A stretch of 64,000 nt of DNA, taken from the NCBI GenBank assembly GCA_963920665.1, contig OY987272.1, positions 6,391,001 through 6,455,000 on the forward strand, given 5' to 3'. Shown piece by piece: positions 1-11,459 of this stretch. A program made the translations under genes and the position numbers. How positions within the stretch are numbered: the first letter of the stretch is position 1; each line of letters starts with the position of its first letter. Under the pieces are notes generated by a model. The model had not been told where the DNA came from. It made no database searches and saw only the letters and a program-made list of their open reading frames with translations. Source of the DNA: Straminergon stramineum. Its lineage: Eukaryota; Streptophyta; Bryopsida; Hypnales; Calliergonaceae.

Positions 1-1
1 A

Positions 2-1144
2 CTTGTTCTTCATAATCCGGTAACTCTAACTTTAACTGAGGAGGTGGATGGCTCGGGCGATACCAGCGTTGTTCCGAAGTCTGTTCAACAATTCTCCATC
101 AATTGCAAGAGCAAGGATAAGCTTCTGTACACGCTGGCGATTTTGAAATACGACTTGATTCAAAAGAAGGCAATCCTGTTTGTCAACACGATTGAGGCAG
201 GGTTTCGGTTGAAGCTCTTCTTGGAGCAGTTTGGAATCAAGTCGGCTGTGCTGAACGGGGAGCTTCCGCAAAACTCGCGTCTGCATATCCTGCAGCAGTT
301 CAATGTTGGTTTGTTTGAGCATTTAATAGCTACTGACGATGGAAAGTCTCTACAACCCGTGAGCACAGGAGATGAGGGTGCCGAGGATGCGGGGGAGGCG
401 AAGAAAAAATCGAAGAAAGCTATTGGAGATGCCGAGTTTGGAGTAGTGAGAGGCATAGACTTTAAGAATGTGCGTACTGTGATAAATTACGACATGCCTC
501 AAGGTGTTGCGGGGTACATACATCGCATTGGGCGAACAGGGCGAGCTGGAAACGCCGGCATTTCGATTTCTCTTGTGTCTCAGGAGGAGGAGGAGCTCTT
601 GAAGCAAATCAAGGTAGAGGTGAGCGGAGAGGACGATGGTAGTAAACCGATTGTGCCTTTCCCTTTGTTATCAACAACTGCTGTAGAGTCCTTACGTTAC
701 AGAGCCGAGGATGTAATGAGGGGTGTCACCAAAGTTGCGGTCAGGGAAGCCCGTGCTAAGGAGTTGCGGATCGAGATTTTGAACTCGGAGCGCTTGAAAG
801 CTCATTTCGAGGACAATCCCACAGATTTGGAGCTTTTGAAGCATGACAAGGTTTTGAGCAAGATAGCGCCAGCGGCTCACTTGAAAACGGTACCGGAGTA
901 TTTGCTAGATCCCACTACTGAAGCAGCAAGCCGGGCAATCAACTTAGCAAGAGCAGCCATGAACCTTGCGCAGACGAGCTTCGTGAAGAGGAGAAAGAAC
1001 AAGCGAGTGCGTGTTGCGGACCCACCTACTTCTTTTACGAAGAGCACAAAGAGACTAAAGAGAGACGGCAGGAAGGGAGGCAAAAGTGAAGATGGGAAGA
1101 GTAGATCTCGTAATGCTAGCAAACACAAAAGGCGAAAGAGGTAG
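2..1144 (+). CDS. DEAD-box RNA helicase, DDX56/DBP9 type, C-terminal part (5' end outside window)
   Basis: ATP-dependent RNA helicase of the DDX56/yeast Dbp9 group (plant RH16 type), expected in the nucleolus in large-subunit rRNA maturation. The reading frame is open from base 2, so the N-terminal RecA lobe with motifs Q, I, Ia and DEAD lies before the window. Visible is the second RecA lobe: a motif IV region (ILFVNTIEAGFRLK), the ATDD segment, motif V (VVRGIDF) and motif VI (HRIGRTGRAG). Between ATDD and motif V sits an acidic/lysine-rich insertion, a hallmark of the DBP9 group. The last 60 residues are very basic (RRKNKR, KHKRRKR) and probably nucleolar. No intron interrupts the visible 1.14 kb; the stop is TAG. 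An internal GTG at 44 is not the start, because the residues before it (LVLHNPVTLTLTE) fit the family. Family assignment is confident; the orthologue name is inferred. Confidence 0.87.
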   Translation, partial: LVLHNPVTLTLTEEVDGSGDTSVVPKSVQQFSINCKSKDKLLYTLAILKYDLIQKKAILFVNTIEAGFRLKLFLEQFGIKSAVLNGELPQNSRLHILQQFNVGLFEHLIATDDGKSLQPVSTGDEGAEDAGEAKKKSKKAIGDAEFGVVRGIDFKNVRTVINYDMPQGVAGYIHRIGRTGRAGNAGISISLVSQEEEELLKQIKVEVSGEDDGSKPIVPFPLLSTTAVESLRYRAEDVMRGVTKVAVREARAKELRIEILNSERLKAHFEDNPTDLELLKHDKVLSKIAPAAHLKTVPEYLLDPTTEAASRAINLARAAMNLAQTSFVKRRKNKRVRVADPPTSFTKSTKRLKRDGRKGGKSEDGKSRSRNASKHKRRKR

Positions 1145-2288
1145 TGCCGTGGTTTATCCAGTAGAATTATTCTTTTCACTTTTGGAAGAGTGGTTTCTGA
1201 ATACTCAGGATCCTTAGATTTTGTTAGTTTAACTGAAACCTTGATCATTCTCTGTTCTTCCAACAGACTAGGGGGGCTCGCTCTTCCCTGCTGTTCTTTA
1301 TGCAGAGGTTCTACTACTTGAGAGAGATTTCTAGACTTGTGCAATATGTAGCGAAAATTTAATGACAATTGAGGCACGCGAATGAAGTGTCCACTTTCCA
1401 GTAAATGACCCACACAAAGACCCCCGTGGATGCACCAGTCTTTGAATATTCCTTTTCTGTTTCTGAAAAAGTTGAAGTGGCATTTCATCTTTCAATTCAA
1501 AGGTGAGATTTGTCACTACCGCCAGATGCATGACAGTGCTTCTCAAAGTTGACTTCAATAGTACTTTGAGAGTTCGAGGCGAATACCGCTTGCAGATAGC
1601 ACCTGAAAGCGAGAGTTATCTGCGAGAAGGGACTGCGCCGCTGCGGCATTACTGTAACTTTTGACCACCTCATTAACGCAGTGCTTAAAATGGGCGCAGA
1701 CGGGTTATTTGCTTCAAAGCAGAAAAAGTCGAAGCTTCATGATTCAGTCCCTGCCAGGCTTGCAGGTGGGCGCGTGCCATCACCTGGTTGGCTGTGCTTA
1801 TTCTGCCTCTCTTTGAAGAATCTTCCGTTTTCCTCGGAAGTCAATTTGAATCTTGAAGATTCAGATCCACTCCCAGCCATTTTTTGTGGACTACTTTTCT
1901 GTGCGTTGTTCCATTCTGACTTGCTGAAGTACTGTAGACAGTCGAGGCAGGCGTACCTGCCTAGTACACACCCGGCGTCCTTTTTCATGCATTTGGCATA
2001 AAAATAGCGAATTTGGGTTACTACGTCTGTCTGCACCATAGCACCGAATGATTCACACCTGAATATTTTTAGGAAAACCCGAGACTGGATCCCGTCCTCA
2101 GCCAAATTAACTGCTGGCTGCCCTGGTATTTGTGCCAGACCGCTTCTACAGCATCATTATTGAATTCTCAACATTTTCTTCTCCTGATTATTCTAGACTT
2201 CGAGCTCCTGTAGTATGCGTTTGCAGTGGCCGGTTCATGCACGGAGGGTGCTAACTTACTCTGACTGGTGCTTCGATGACCGCCGTGA
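1145..2288. other. Spacer between the helicase gene and the next gene
   Basis: This is the presumed 3' UTR of the helicase followed by the promoter and leader of the next gene. Open frames here are short, lack splice logic and resemble no family I know. I see no repeat or RNA gene. Confidence 0.5.
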
Positions 2289-4269
2289 ATGCCTCGCTTT
2301 AAAATCCGCAGGCACTTCGGCCAGGCTCAAGAGGTGAAGCTCGAGCAGGCTCCCGAGATGAGGCTCGAGCAGGCTCAGGAGATCAAGTTGGAGCCAAAGC
2401 GCTACAGGTGTGGACAAGCGCCATATAGATCTTTCACTCATCTTCCTGTCGTTCTCGCCTGAAGTCATAGTGTCTCTCTTCTAATTAACTTGCTACAATC
2501 TCCCAAAGTCCAGCTCAAACTGGCCTGTAGTATAACATGTGGAGACACTGCTTACTGTGTTTTCTGGTTGTGTCTGCAGCAATGCGTGTCTGGATGAGGA
2601 GGCAGAGCAAGCGCGAGCTGTGAACTGCGTTCGGTTGTTGCAAGAGAGCATCTTGAGTCCCCAAGATGAAGATGATGAGTACTATACGACGGGGCACATA
2701 TCCCGGACCCCCCAATCCCCTTACCAGTACTCCCTGGCCATTGATTACACAGCGTCCAAAATGGTGACCGCCGTGATCAACAAGTGCAAGCTGTTCAAGT
2801 GTGTGTCGTCGCTTTTCAAGGACGACAGCCAGAAGCTTCTGGCCACGCTCGTCGGCTTGCACCAGATCCTGCAAAACGTTATGAGCAGCCCGTGCATCGT
2901 CCGGTTCCACGAGACTCTGAAAGACGTCCTGCTCTATACCACGAAAGCGTTCGCGTTTCTGGAGAAGCTGTGCTTCAAGGCGCTGCCACATGAATCCACT
3001 CATGGAGTACAGAAGGCGGGCGTGAAAATGAACGAGTTTGCTTGCCGGTTCTTCAACCAGACCGCCAAACTCTGTCACGACTTCAACAATGTATTTACAC
3101 TTAAAACTCTTTAATTTTCGATTTCCTAACTTGTTCGCTAAGACAAAATTTGAATGTGAGACTACAGTCAATGATTGTTAAGACACGCTGTGGCAAGAGT
3201 GCAGGATGTATTTTCTGGAATGTCATTTTCGAGGTGTAGTAAAGAGATTTGAAAGCGTAAGTCTTTGAGATGAACGTCATGCAACTTGTATTCAGTTGTT
3301 CAATCTGGTGCGTTTCAAAATTGTCGCAAACTGATTGTGGATGGCCGGCCTGCCGTTTCTTCAACCAGTTCGTCGGACTCTGTGGTGTAACAATGTACAC
3401 TCAAACCTCATTAATCTTACCAATTGGCCGGGGTCTAACATTTTCACCATGACATAGTTTGACTGTGAAGAGTCAGTAGTGTAGGATATTCTAGAATCTG
3501 TCATAACTGAAAACTTGTTGCTAATTTGAGTGAACATTCCGATTCTGATCGATCCCTTCAGAACGAGGCTTCTGACTTGGGCTGCGGTACTCCTCGCGGG
3601 GAGCGTCTATCATTCGGAGTCACCACGTACGTGGTCCCAGTGCACAACTTGCTCCAGCGCCTCCTCAAGAAGAAGCGAGTGCACATTCAACTCACAGACT
3701 TGGAGACCACCATCTCCGAGTACAACGTGGAGCTTTCGTACCCTCGCTCGTGGTTTTCCAGAGACGTGGCCATGAGCGCCAAGGTGGAGAGCAACGACCG
3801 CGGCGTCTCCCAGACCTTGCACGCCGACCGTGTGAACATTGAGAAGGGCAGTTGGGGCTGGGAATATGCGCAGGACACGGTTTTGATCACTTACGACGAC
3901 TTCATGGTGGCGAATGTTGCGTCCGTGACGGGTAGGATGCTGACTTATAACAAGCACTCGCGTCTGAGCTCGATCAAAGCTTTCAAGTCGCAGAGGTACC
4001 GCACGAGTATTCAGATCGTGGGGGCGAGTCGAATTGACCTGGATTTGCAGGACTTGTTCATCAAAGGGGTGAAGGAGAAAGAGCTTGTGTTTTATAAGTG
4101 TTTTGTTAACACTACTGGTCGTGAGGAGGTGCTGGGGATTTATAGGTTCCAGCCGAAGCAGACCAAGGCCGAGGGCATGTTGCACATCGTTGGCAGGGGG
4201 AACCAACCTGGGCTTCGACACGTGCTCGTCTCCATCTTCGCCTCCCTTGGCTTCACTGCAGCCGCCTGA
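2289..4269 (+). CDS. Uncharacterised three-exon gene, 445-residue protein
   Basis: I do not recognise this protein. Exons: 2289-2407, 2580-3090, 3562-4269. Introns are GT-AG, phase 2 then phase 0, and the frame is continuous. An in-frame TGA lies directly before the ATG, so the start is well defined. Residues 15-38 hold three copies of an eight-residue charged repeat (EVKLEQAP, EMRLEQAQ, EIKLEPKR). Exon 2 (about 40-210) has an acidic linker (SPQDEDDEYY) and then looks helical, with cysteine-containing amphipathic stretches (KLFKCVSSLFKDD, LEKLCFKAL, RFFNQTAKLCHDF). Exon 3 (211-445) looks beta-rich, with aromatic and basic residues. No signal peptide or membrane helix is evident. The exon structure and normal codon use argue for a real gene. 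The helicase upstream is on the same strand but gives no functional clue. Intron 2 holds a diverged copy of the end of exon 2. Confidence 0.62.
3046..3470 (+). repeat. Diverged tandem duplication across the exon 2/intron 2 border of the unknown gene
   Basis: The stretch from about 3046 (TTGCCGGTTCTTCAACCAG, exon 2 end and splice donor) recurs from about 3347 (CTGCCGTTTCTTCAACCAG) inside intron 2, and similarity continues into intron sequence. Period is about 299 bp. The second copy has lost the donor site. Confidence 0.6.
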
Positions 4270-7200
4270 TGGTGGAGCTCCCTATCATTGAAGTTTCTAC
4301 CTGGAAGACAAATTCGTTAAAATTTCAAGAATTTGGCACTTTCCAGTTTCTCTTCGTCCATTTCATATCTATACCCGCCATAGTTTTTAAAGCTCTGGGG
4401 ATTGGAATCGCAATTTCGACCCTCTAAAACATGCCAATTTAACGAATTTGACCAGGCTAGCTGAAACATTCCCATAACCTTACCGGAACATATATTATTT
4501 CCCATAAACCATGCCATGTATTCACGGTGGATGTGAATATTGATCAGAAATGGATGCGTGCAGGATGACAGTCCATGTAAATAGCCTATCTTTCAGTAAT
4601 TGGCCCTGAACTTGATTAGTGGTGACTCAATGTGATTCAGTTCTGAGCTGCTGACACCTGGAATCAATGTCTGAAGGGTCGAGCTAGGTGCGGATGATTA
4701 CTGGGCAACATGGAGGATTCAAGTATGTTGCAGATTATGGATTACTGGTACTTGTCCTTTCCCTTGAGCCTATGCTGCTGCCGGACCATAACACAGAAAG
4801 TTGGATGCTGAATGATTATGAATTTTCAACTCTGCCAGGCCTGCAGATTTGTGACGAGCCTTTTTTTCTCGGCTGCCCATACTTAGCCGAGGTATGCTGG
4901 AATTTTCTCACTAGCAGGTCACCGTCTCAGGCAAAGTAGACAATGAATTCTAGCATTTTGAGTTGTGGAACTCTCATGGCATTTGAGTTCTATAACTTTT
5001 TTGATCCAAGGGCGCAATTTTTCTGAGTGAAGGCAAAGTGAACGTCTGTTGTCTCAATTTTCATTTTGCAGCCTGTGCACCTTATGAGTGCTGCTGCTGT
5101 AAGCAATAGGGGTATCCATGATCAGACGCTTCTTTTCTGATTCTGAAGCTTGTGAGTGAGATGTTCCGGAGCTTTAGCATAGAAAAGCGGCCTGTTCCGA
5201 GTGATTTTTGCCTGGTCAGATGGCTACCTTCTTATCATGAGCACGTTTTTGCTTAGTGTTTTTTCCTTCCACTCCAGGTTCTGCTTTTTAGTATCCATGG
5301 TTGCACCAATCTCCGAAGCATTTGAATGCTCTTAACCCTTAAGGGTCTTATTCCATGTGTACAGACATACTGAATGTACAATAAAACATTGCCCGTTTTA
5401 ATTGCCTGTGCTGAAATTGCAGGCAGAATGTGTGTTTTGAATTCCATATTCTGTGACTGGCTTCAAAGTGTTACTAAGTCCGGTTTTCCTGTTGAGCGGT
5501 ATGCACTGCTGAGTTTTTTCTGCAACTGAGAATCCCTCGAGCTCCATTATTTCTTGCTTGCTCATACTGGCAATTCTTTTTATATTTTGAGTGTGAGATT
5601 TTTCACTTCTGAACGTGTCTATCAGACCTTTCTAATGTTGGTTTTACTGCTACCTTCGAGGCAATTTAAAGTGTGCAGAATTGTGACATTTGTTTGGTTA
5701 ACGAAGAGCGCAAAGCTGTAAGGTAGACACCCATATCCGTCAATTTTAGCATTTTAAGACTTCTGTTTTCCCTAAATATGTATTTTTGTGAATTTTCAAT
5801 AAGAAACTGTGGGCATGCATCATGTTTTGGTTGTTTCCATATTTTATCCTGGAGTTGTTTGAACTGAATCTTTATATCTGGTTATAATTATGTGAAGGCC
5901 CTTGCAAATGAAGTTTATGCAACATGTTTTTGATAGATTCTCATGTTCCTCATAAGTGATTGAAATGGGCGGGTGTTTCTACTTTGATTGTGCAGAAACA
6001 AAGGGCTTTTTATGCTGCACTTAGTTACTTAAGTCACTACGTTTGCAGAATCCGTAATTTGACTGGCTAGTCATAGTTACTCAGAACACTAAGAAGTCCT
6101 GTTTTGACGCAATTGTCACTCTTGAATTGGCTACTTCGGTGGAAGTTGTAATCTATAATCCTTCTCTTCATCATTGTGAGCCCTTTGACCTGCCAAAAAG
6201 TAAATAACACATGGATATTTTCAATTTCATACGGAGTAGAATGACATGGCATTTTGTCTAATTAACCTTCTAGTCCCTGATGTGGACCAAAACTATGATC
6301 AATGTTGGTATGATCAATGTGTTGGTGTCCTCATGGACTTATTTATATATTTGGGGCATTAGCAAAATAACGCATATTTAGGTTCAAACTATGTCAATTG
6401 TTCTAATTAGTGTGATATACTCCGTGTACTATTTTCTAGGTTAAGAATTGAATGTTTGCCAAACATTCATTAGAATTCTGGGGAGTACCAGTGATAGATA
6501 ACCATGAGAATGCAACTACTGTAGTGTGATGAGACTCCTAAACAAAGAAAAATGATCAAATGTTGTTGATGTGTGAGCTTTATTTTCTAGTTGTCAAGAG
6601 TCATATCCGCTAAAAAGTTCCAAACGTTGCGGCTCCAACAAATCATCGTGATCAATTTTCTAAGCACTACAAAGTTCAATTCCGCCTTCCATTTCCAGGA
6701 CGGGAGCTGCAATCTTGCCTTCAGTTGTTGGCCTGAATCAGGATGCTGAAGGCAAGCATTATATATCTGCAGATAGTTTAATTCTCATCAGTAAATGCTT
6801 TCAAAAGATTGCAGTATGACATTAACCATCATATAACACCCAAATGCCCAAATGGACCAAAGTGGACGCTTCCTTAACAGGAATGGACGGAGTCATTCAA
6901 AAAGCTTCAAAGAGGTTGCAAAATTTAGCAATAGAAGATGAAATTGTACCCCACATTTTTTAACATGAGAAATATGTTTCAAAAGTTCATATAACCCACT
7001 ATTGGCTCTCAAAGTGGACTTCATATTTTAGTTTGGGCCCTTAGCATTAATACTTTGGATGAATGAGAAGTTGTTTCAACAAAACATTAGCTTAGGAGTC
7101 AATGAACTTCAGTGTCATCTTGACAAAGTGGTAGACTGCTGTACAGTTATGAGCATCCAAAATACAAAAACAAAGCGACCCCTACCGAAGCTAAAAAGAC

Positions 7201-7356
7201 TGAAATACCACTGTCCGTAGCGAATTTCACAGGCATCACAATTGTAGAGAGCTAAAAATTGAAATTGAAATTAAAAAAGGGAAATGGCTTACCTCTCAGC
7301 CCCCATTTGAACCCGCGAGAAAAAATGTAGATGGAAACTATCAGATAGTACTGGAT
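4270..7356. other. 3.1 kb spacer, no gene recognised
   Basis: AT-rich DNA between the 3' ends of two convergent genes. An open frame at 4688-4939 (83 codons) shows no family features. A 38-codon frame at about 6845-6961 (starting MPKWTKVDAS) has coding-like composition but no flanking exons and may be a relic. No transposon ends were found. Confidence 0.45.
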
Positions 7357-9806
7357 CTATATAACATGCGCCTCATTCTTCAGCTTGTCCAAGAGTTCAT
7401 CCACAGACGCCACTATCACTCCTGCTTTACGTTTAGCTGGTTCCACTACCTCCACAATCTGCAAGTCTGAACTGATTTCCACTCCAAGCTGCTCCGGGGT
7501 CACTTGGCTGATGGGCTTCTTCTTGGCTTTCATGATATTAGGCAAAGTGGCATAACGGGGCTGGTTCAACCGTAGATCAGCCCTACAATCATCATCCAAG
7601 CGATCTAAGTATCTTCTGACATACATTCCAAGAGTATTGGACAACGATCTACATCATAAACAACCAAGTAGAACCAAAACCGCATTCTCTCAATTATTTA
7701 ACCACTGATTAGAAGCCGCATCCAATGAATCATGAAGACGATTGGCTACAGCATAACAAGTCTACATCATCGAAGAAGCACAACTCCAAACAGAATCTGC
7801 AGGTTTTCCATTAAAAAAGGGAAAACCATTTGCATAGAATTTAAGACAAGTATTAATATAATTTACAGGTACTCATAGGATACGACATTAAAATTTGGCT
7901 AATAAAGTGGACGGTGTTTAAGTTCAGAAGACACTAACGAGACAACAGCAGGCAATTGCAGCTTCAGAGTCTCCAATCCACCATCCACTTCCCGCTCAAC
8001 AATCACTGAACTGGAGCCTTTCTCCATTGACACCTGCACACAAAATGTCCATACACCATTGACGGATCACCACCGGAACCTTACTTGCAGGCATATAAAA
8101 GTCGCTTTTCAGTCTTCAATATATCATACTATACAGCATGAAAAGGCAATTTGACATGCCCAAAGTAACCAAGAGGACAAGCCCAACAGGGACAAAGATG
8201 GGTGTTTACAGACCTTGGACGCGAATGTGGCTTGTGGCCACTGCAATAAGCCAGCAACCATCTGCCCAGTCTGGTTGGCATCATCGTCAATGGCCTGCAA
8301 CAACGAGATGTAACCATTCTATTAATTCTTCACAGAAGTTCATAACATTCTAGAGCGGTTGGCAATGTGCACCCTTCTCCGCCGTATAGAAATGGTAAAT
8401 CACCGCATAATCAAATTGAAAAAAATTCAATCACTTGGACCACTTGGCACATAGAGCTCGAAAATTTCTAAACAATTGAGAATGTGGCTGTGCAAAGTCT
8501 GTCTGCAAAGTCGTTCAAAAGGGATCTAGATGACCAGTTTCATGACCAGATTCAAGCCGCTGCTCACGAATGTTATGATCAATACAAAGAGAAGGAACAT
8601 TCTAACCATTAGGAGAACAATTGAACTTGCCTGTTTTCCAAGCAAAAGCATGTTCGGTTTTTCAGACTCAGCAAGGCTTCGCAGTAGTTTTGCCACAGCC
8701 AAAGGGTAGAGCGCCTCAGTGGTGGACACATGAATAGCCCGGTCCGCACCCATGGCCAGCCCAGTGCGCAATGTGTCAGTGCAATGGGGCCCTCCCATTG
8801 AGACCACCACCACTTCTTTGGCATGGCCGGCCTCACGCAGCCGCAACGCCTCCTCCAGCGCTATCTCACAGAACGGGTTCATTGCCATCTTCACATTTGT
8901 GGTTTCCACTCCGGTCTGGTTGGCAACCAATTCAAAATATTCATCTCCCCATTTTATATCAATTCAGAGTATCATAACATTATCAAGCAATTATAGTGAT
9001 TTCCTTTGGCCTCGTACTCTCCAAAAGACCCTGCTTGTGAGGTTTCACTAGCCACTTTAATTCAAATCCCTGCTCAGGAATCTCAAAGAGGAATACTAAT
9101 AATCCGACGAGGTACTGGAAAATCTCTAGCTTATGGAATGATGCATCGATAGCATTTAAACCCCGTCGTTTAGGGTACTGTATTCTCACTTTATAAACGG
9201 TAGTTGAATTACACTACAAGTGTACACGCAGAATAAAGTTGTAAAAACATGATGATCTTCTTTCAATCTATGTTTCGTTATTTCTCTTACAATGAATATC
9301 TTATAGGTGTGGTAGACACAAGGAAATATATGTACATAAACTTAGAAAGGACTCATCGATCTTTTGACGACTAACCCTAATCCCAAGGTTTTCATAACTC
9401 TGTCCTCCCAATCCCCTCCTGGAGTACTTGGGATAGGCTCCCGTCTCCAGGTGCAAAAGATGGGAGGATCTGCTTATCTCTAGGTGCTTAAGATGGCGAG
9501 GCCTCTTCAATTTGAGATTCTTACAAAATTTTGTCTCCACAACCTCCACATTCAAAGGTTAAGTTCAGCTTTAGATGAAAGCACTCTTGCACGGTATACT
9601 ACTCAAAAGAATTTTCATAATTCTAGGTGACGGAGGAGATTTTCTGGCTAATTAGCTGGCTCTCCAATTAAGGCAATTAACATCCTTAACCACATGTCGA
9701 CAAAGAGGCCATGTGAAGCAATTTTAGGGTAACTCACCTTGTCAGCTTTGACGCGGATTTTCACGGCGTAATCAATAACTCGCTTGACGGCCACCATGAT
9801 TTTCAT
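7357..9806 (-). CDS. ETFB: Electron transfer flavoprotein, beta subunit
   Basis: Mitochondrial matrix ETF-beta pairs with ETF-alpha, passing electrons from acyl-CoA and branched-chain amino-acid dehydrogenases to ETF:ubiquinone oxidoreductase. Exons (minus strand): 9738-9806, 8631-8915, 8214-8294, 7939-8033, 7357-7582; 251 residues, the usual length. Visible features: N-terminal [17 protein letters not shown], the [15 protein letters not shown] segment, the nucleotide-binding core ([26 protein letters not shown]) and the C-terminal recognition loop [13 protein letters not shown], whose leucine contacts dehydrogenases in the animal protein. The tail [10 protein letters not shown]...[10 protein letters not shown] is characteristic. 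There is no cleavable presequence, as in other ETFB proteins. Intron 2 uses a GC donor (CAG|GCAAGT). An acceptor at 9849/9850 (TTGTTTCAG) indicates an intron in the 5' UTR. Exon phases agree throughout. Confidence 0.95.
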
Positions 9807-9849
9807 CTTTGCAAAAATGTCCTACAGCTGCTGCCCCTAAAATCCAAAC
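9807..9849 (-). other. 5' UTR part of ETFB, preceded by a leader intron
   Basis: On the minus strand a pyrimidine-rich acceptor ending TTTCAG lies immediately upstream of 9849. The 43 bases from there to the ATG are therefore the end of a spliced leader. The first leader exon was not fixed. Confidence 0.5.
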
Positions 9850-11459
9850 CTGAAACAATACAGTCGCCGTTACCAAAACATACGATACAAAGTAGAGCAT
9901 TCCAATCTCGCAAAAGATACCTACACCTAATTCCAACCCTTACCCAAAAGCAATCCCGATGAGTTTTTCCCAAAGAGCCTAGGGTTGACTGCGGATACAC
10001 CTACAGTCAGCAATTTCGAAATTCATAGTTTATACATACAATGTCCAAAAAACACATGCTAACATGAATTGCAATTCCCTTCCAATTGTCAACAAGACCC
10101 AACAGAAAAACAAGGCAATCTAAAAATTTGGAAAAATGCCCAGATACGCTCTTGCAATCTTTTTAGGGTGGCTGATTTACTTCACATCAATTTGAAAATC
10201 AATAGTTCATTCATTCATTCGGTGACCAATAAACACGCGCTAACATGCGTTGGAATTCTCTTCTTATTGTCAAGCAAAAACTAAGAAAGTCGAAGAATTG
10301 GAACCATGCGCAGATGCTAATTCGGTTAGCCTACCTTACATCACCCGCTGATTCGCTGATCCGCGAACACCAAATTACTGCGATCCTCCCACAGAAGTCG
10401 AAATTCCAGAATCGGATGAAACGATTCTGCACCTCGCAGTTGGAAAGTGCATGTAAAATTGCGTATGCAATTGAAGCAGGAAATTGAGTAGGAAATTGGG
10501 TATTAAACTGTAAAATGAAATATGAAAATGGGTGCGTTGGAATTGGAAATCAGATTGTGGGGAGAATTGCAAGCGCAATTCGCACCGGGGAAGAAGGTTG
10601 CAGTGACGGAGACGACGATGGCGTTGTGAGAGGGGCCAGTCTCCTGTTGGTGCTTGCGTGAATGAGACATATCATCGAGAAATCCACGTGGAGGTGATGA
10701 AGAGTCTACGTGGCACGATAAGATGGGTGCATGAATTTTGCTACTCTTCGAGGCACTTTAAGTGCTAAAAAAATCATGATAATATAATTGAAACTTGTCC
10801 AAAACGTCTACCGGTATATCATTGATTCACTCGATAGAAAACCTCAACATTCTAAAATTCAAACTAGTGCATAACATTCGAATAGTGCATAATTTTTTTC
10901 TATTTCTTGAATATTTTTGGTATTTCCAAAATACCAACATCCAGGTATTTCACCAGATCCACACCAATCCCCACACCATCAAAGAATATAAAAGTTGTGC
11001 ATAAAAAAATTACATTACACAGCAAATTCCAAAGTCTTGCTTTGAGCAGCCATATTAGTAATTAAATCATTTCTTTTCACTCGGCTTGACCAAAAAATGT
11101 TGAGCACTAAATGTTCCAAGGTTAGAAGTAGAACTCTGGCCCTCCGAACAATTCGACTAGAGTGATTTGGAGCAGTTCTAGCAAGTACCCATGGGAGCGT
11201 CAATATGTACAAATGAGAGCTTCCTACTGGCAACTAAATCAAGTAGAAACTGTAACTAGCACAGAGCATGCCCTTCGTTTTCAGTAATGCTTTCCAGTTT
11301 GCCCTGTCCTAGTCTTCTCTGACATGAGCAAATATTGTGCGAAAGCCCTTCTCATGCTTCCAAATCTCGCACGTCATCAACTACAGTAGATATTTTCAAT
11401 ATGCTTAAAAGCGTATGTTACCCTTGCCACAATAGCCTTGATGGTGCTACGTGTCGATA
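9850..11459. other. ETFB upstream region and J-protein 3' flank
   Basis: This 1.6 kb holds the ETFB promoter and leader intron, the tandem duplication listed separately, and the presumed 3' UTR of the next minus-strand gene. No protein-coding exon is supported; the open frames are short and do not connect. Confidence 0.45.
10046..10370. repeat. Diverged tandem duplication upstream of ETFB
   Basis: Two related blocks, about 10046-10190 and 10230-10370, share AACACxxGCTAACATG, a later ATTGTCAA, and a CAGATxCGC/CAGATGC segment in the same order. Period is about 184 bp. They lie in the leader/promoter of ETFB. Confidence 0.55.

Noticed and set aside
1681..2105. Overlapping open frames of 106 and 122 codons on both strands
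   Set aside because: No splice continuity, no family features, and mutual overlap in the spacer after the helicase gene.
2539..3114. Reading exon 2 of the unknown gene as part of a Fanconi-type (FANCI/FANCD2) helical protein
   Set aside because: Helical pattern only; no motif or residue order could be matched, and the adjoining exon is unlike those proteins.
5325..5345. Palindromic TTAACCCTTAAGGGT as a TTAA-element relic
   Set aside because: Too short and without a partner end nearby.
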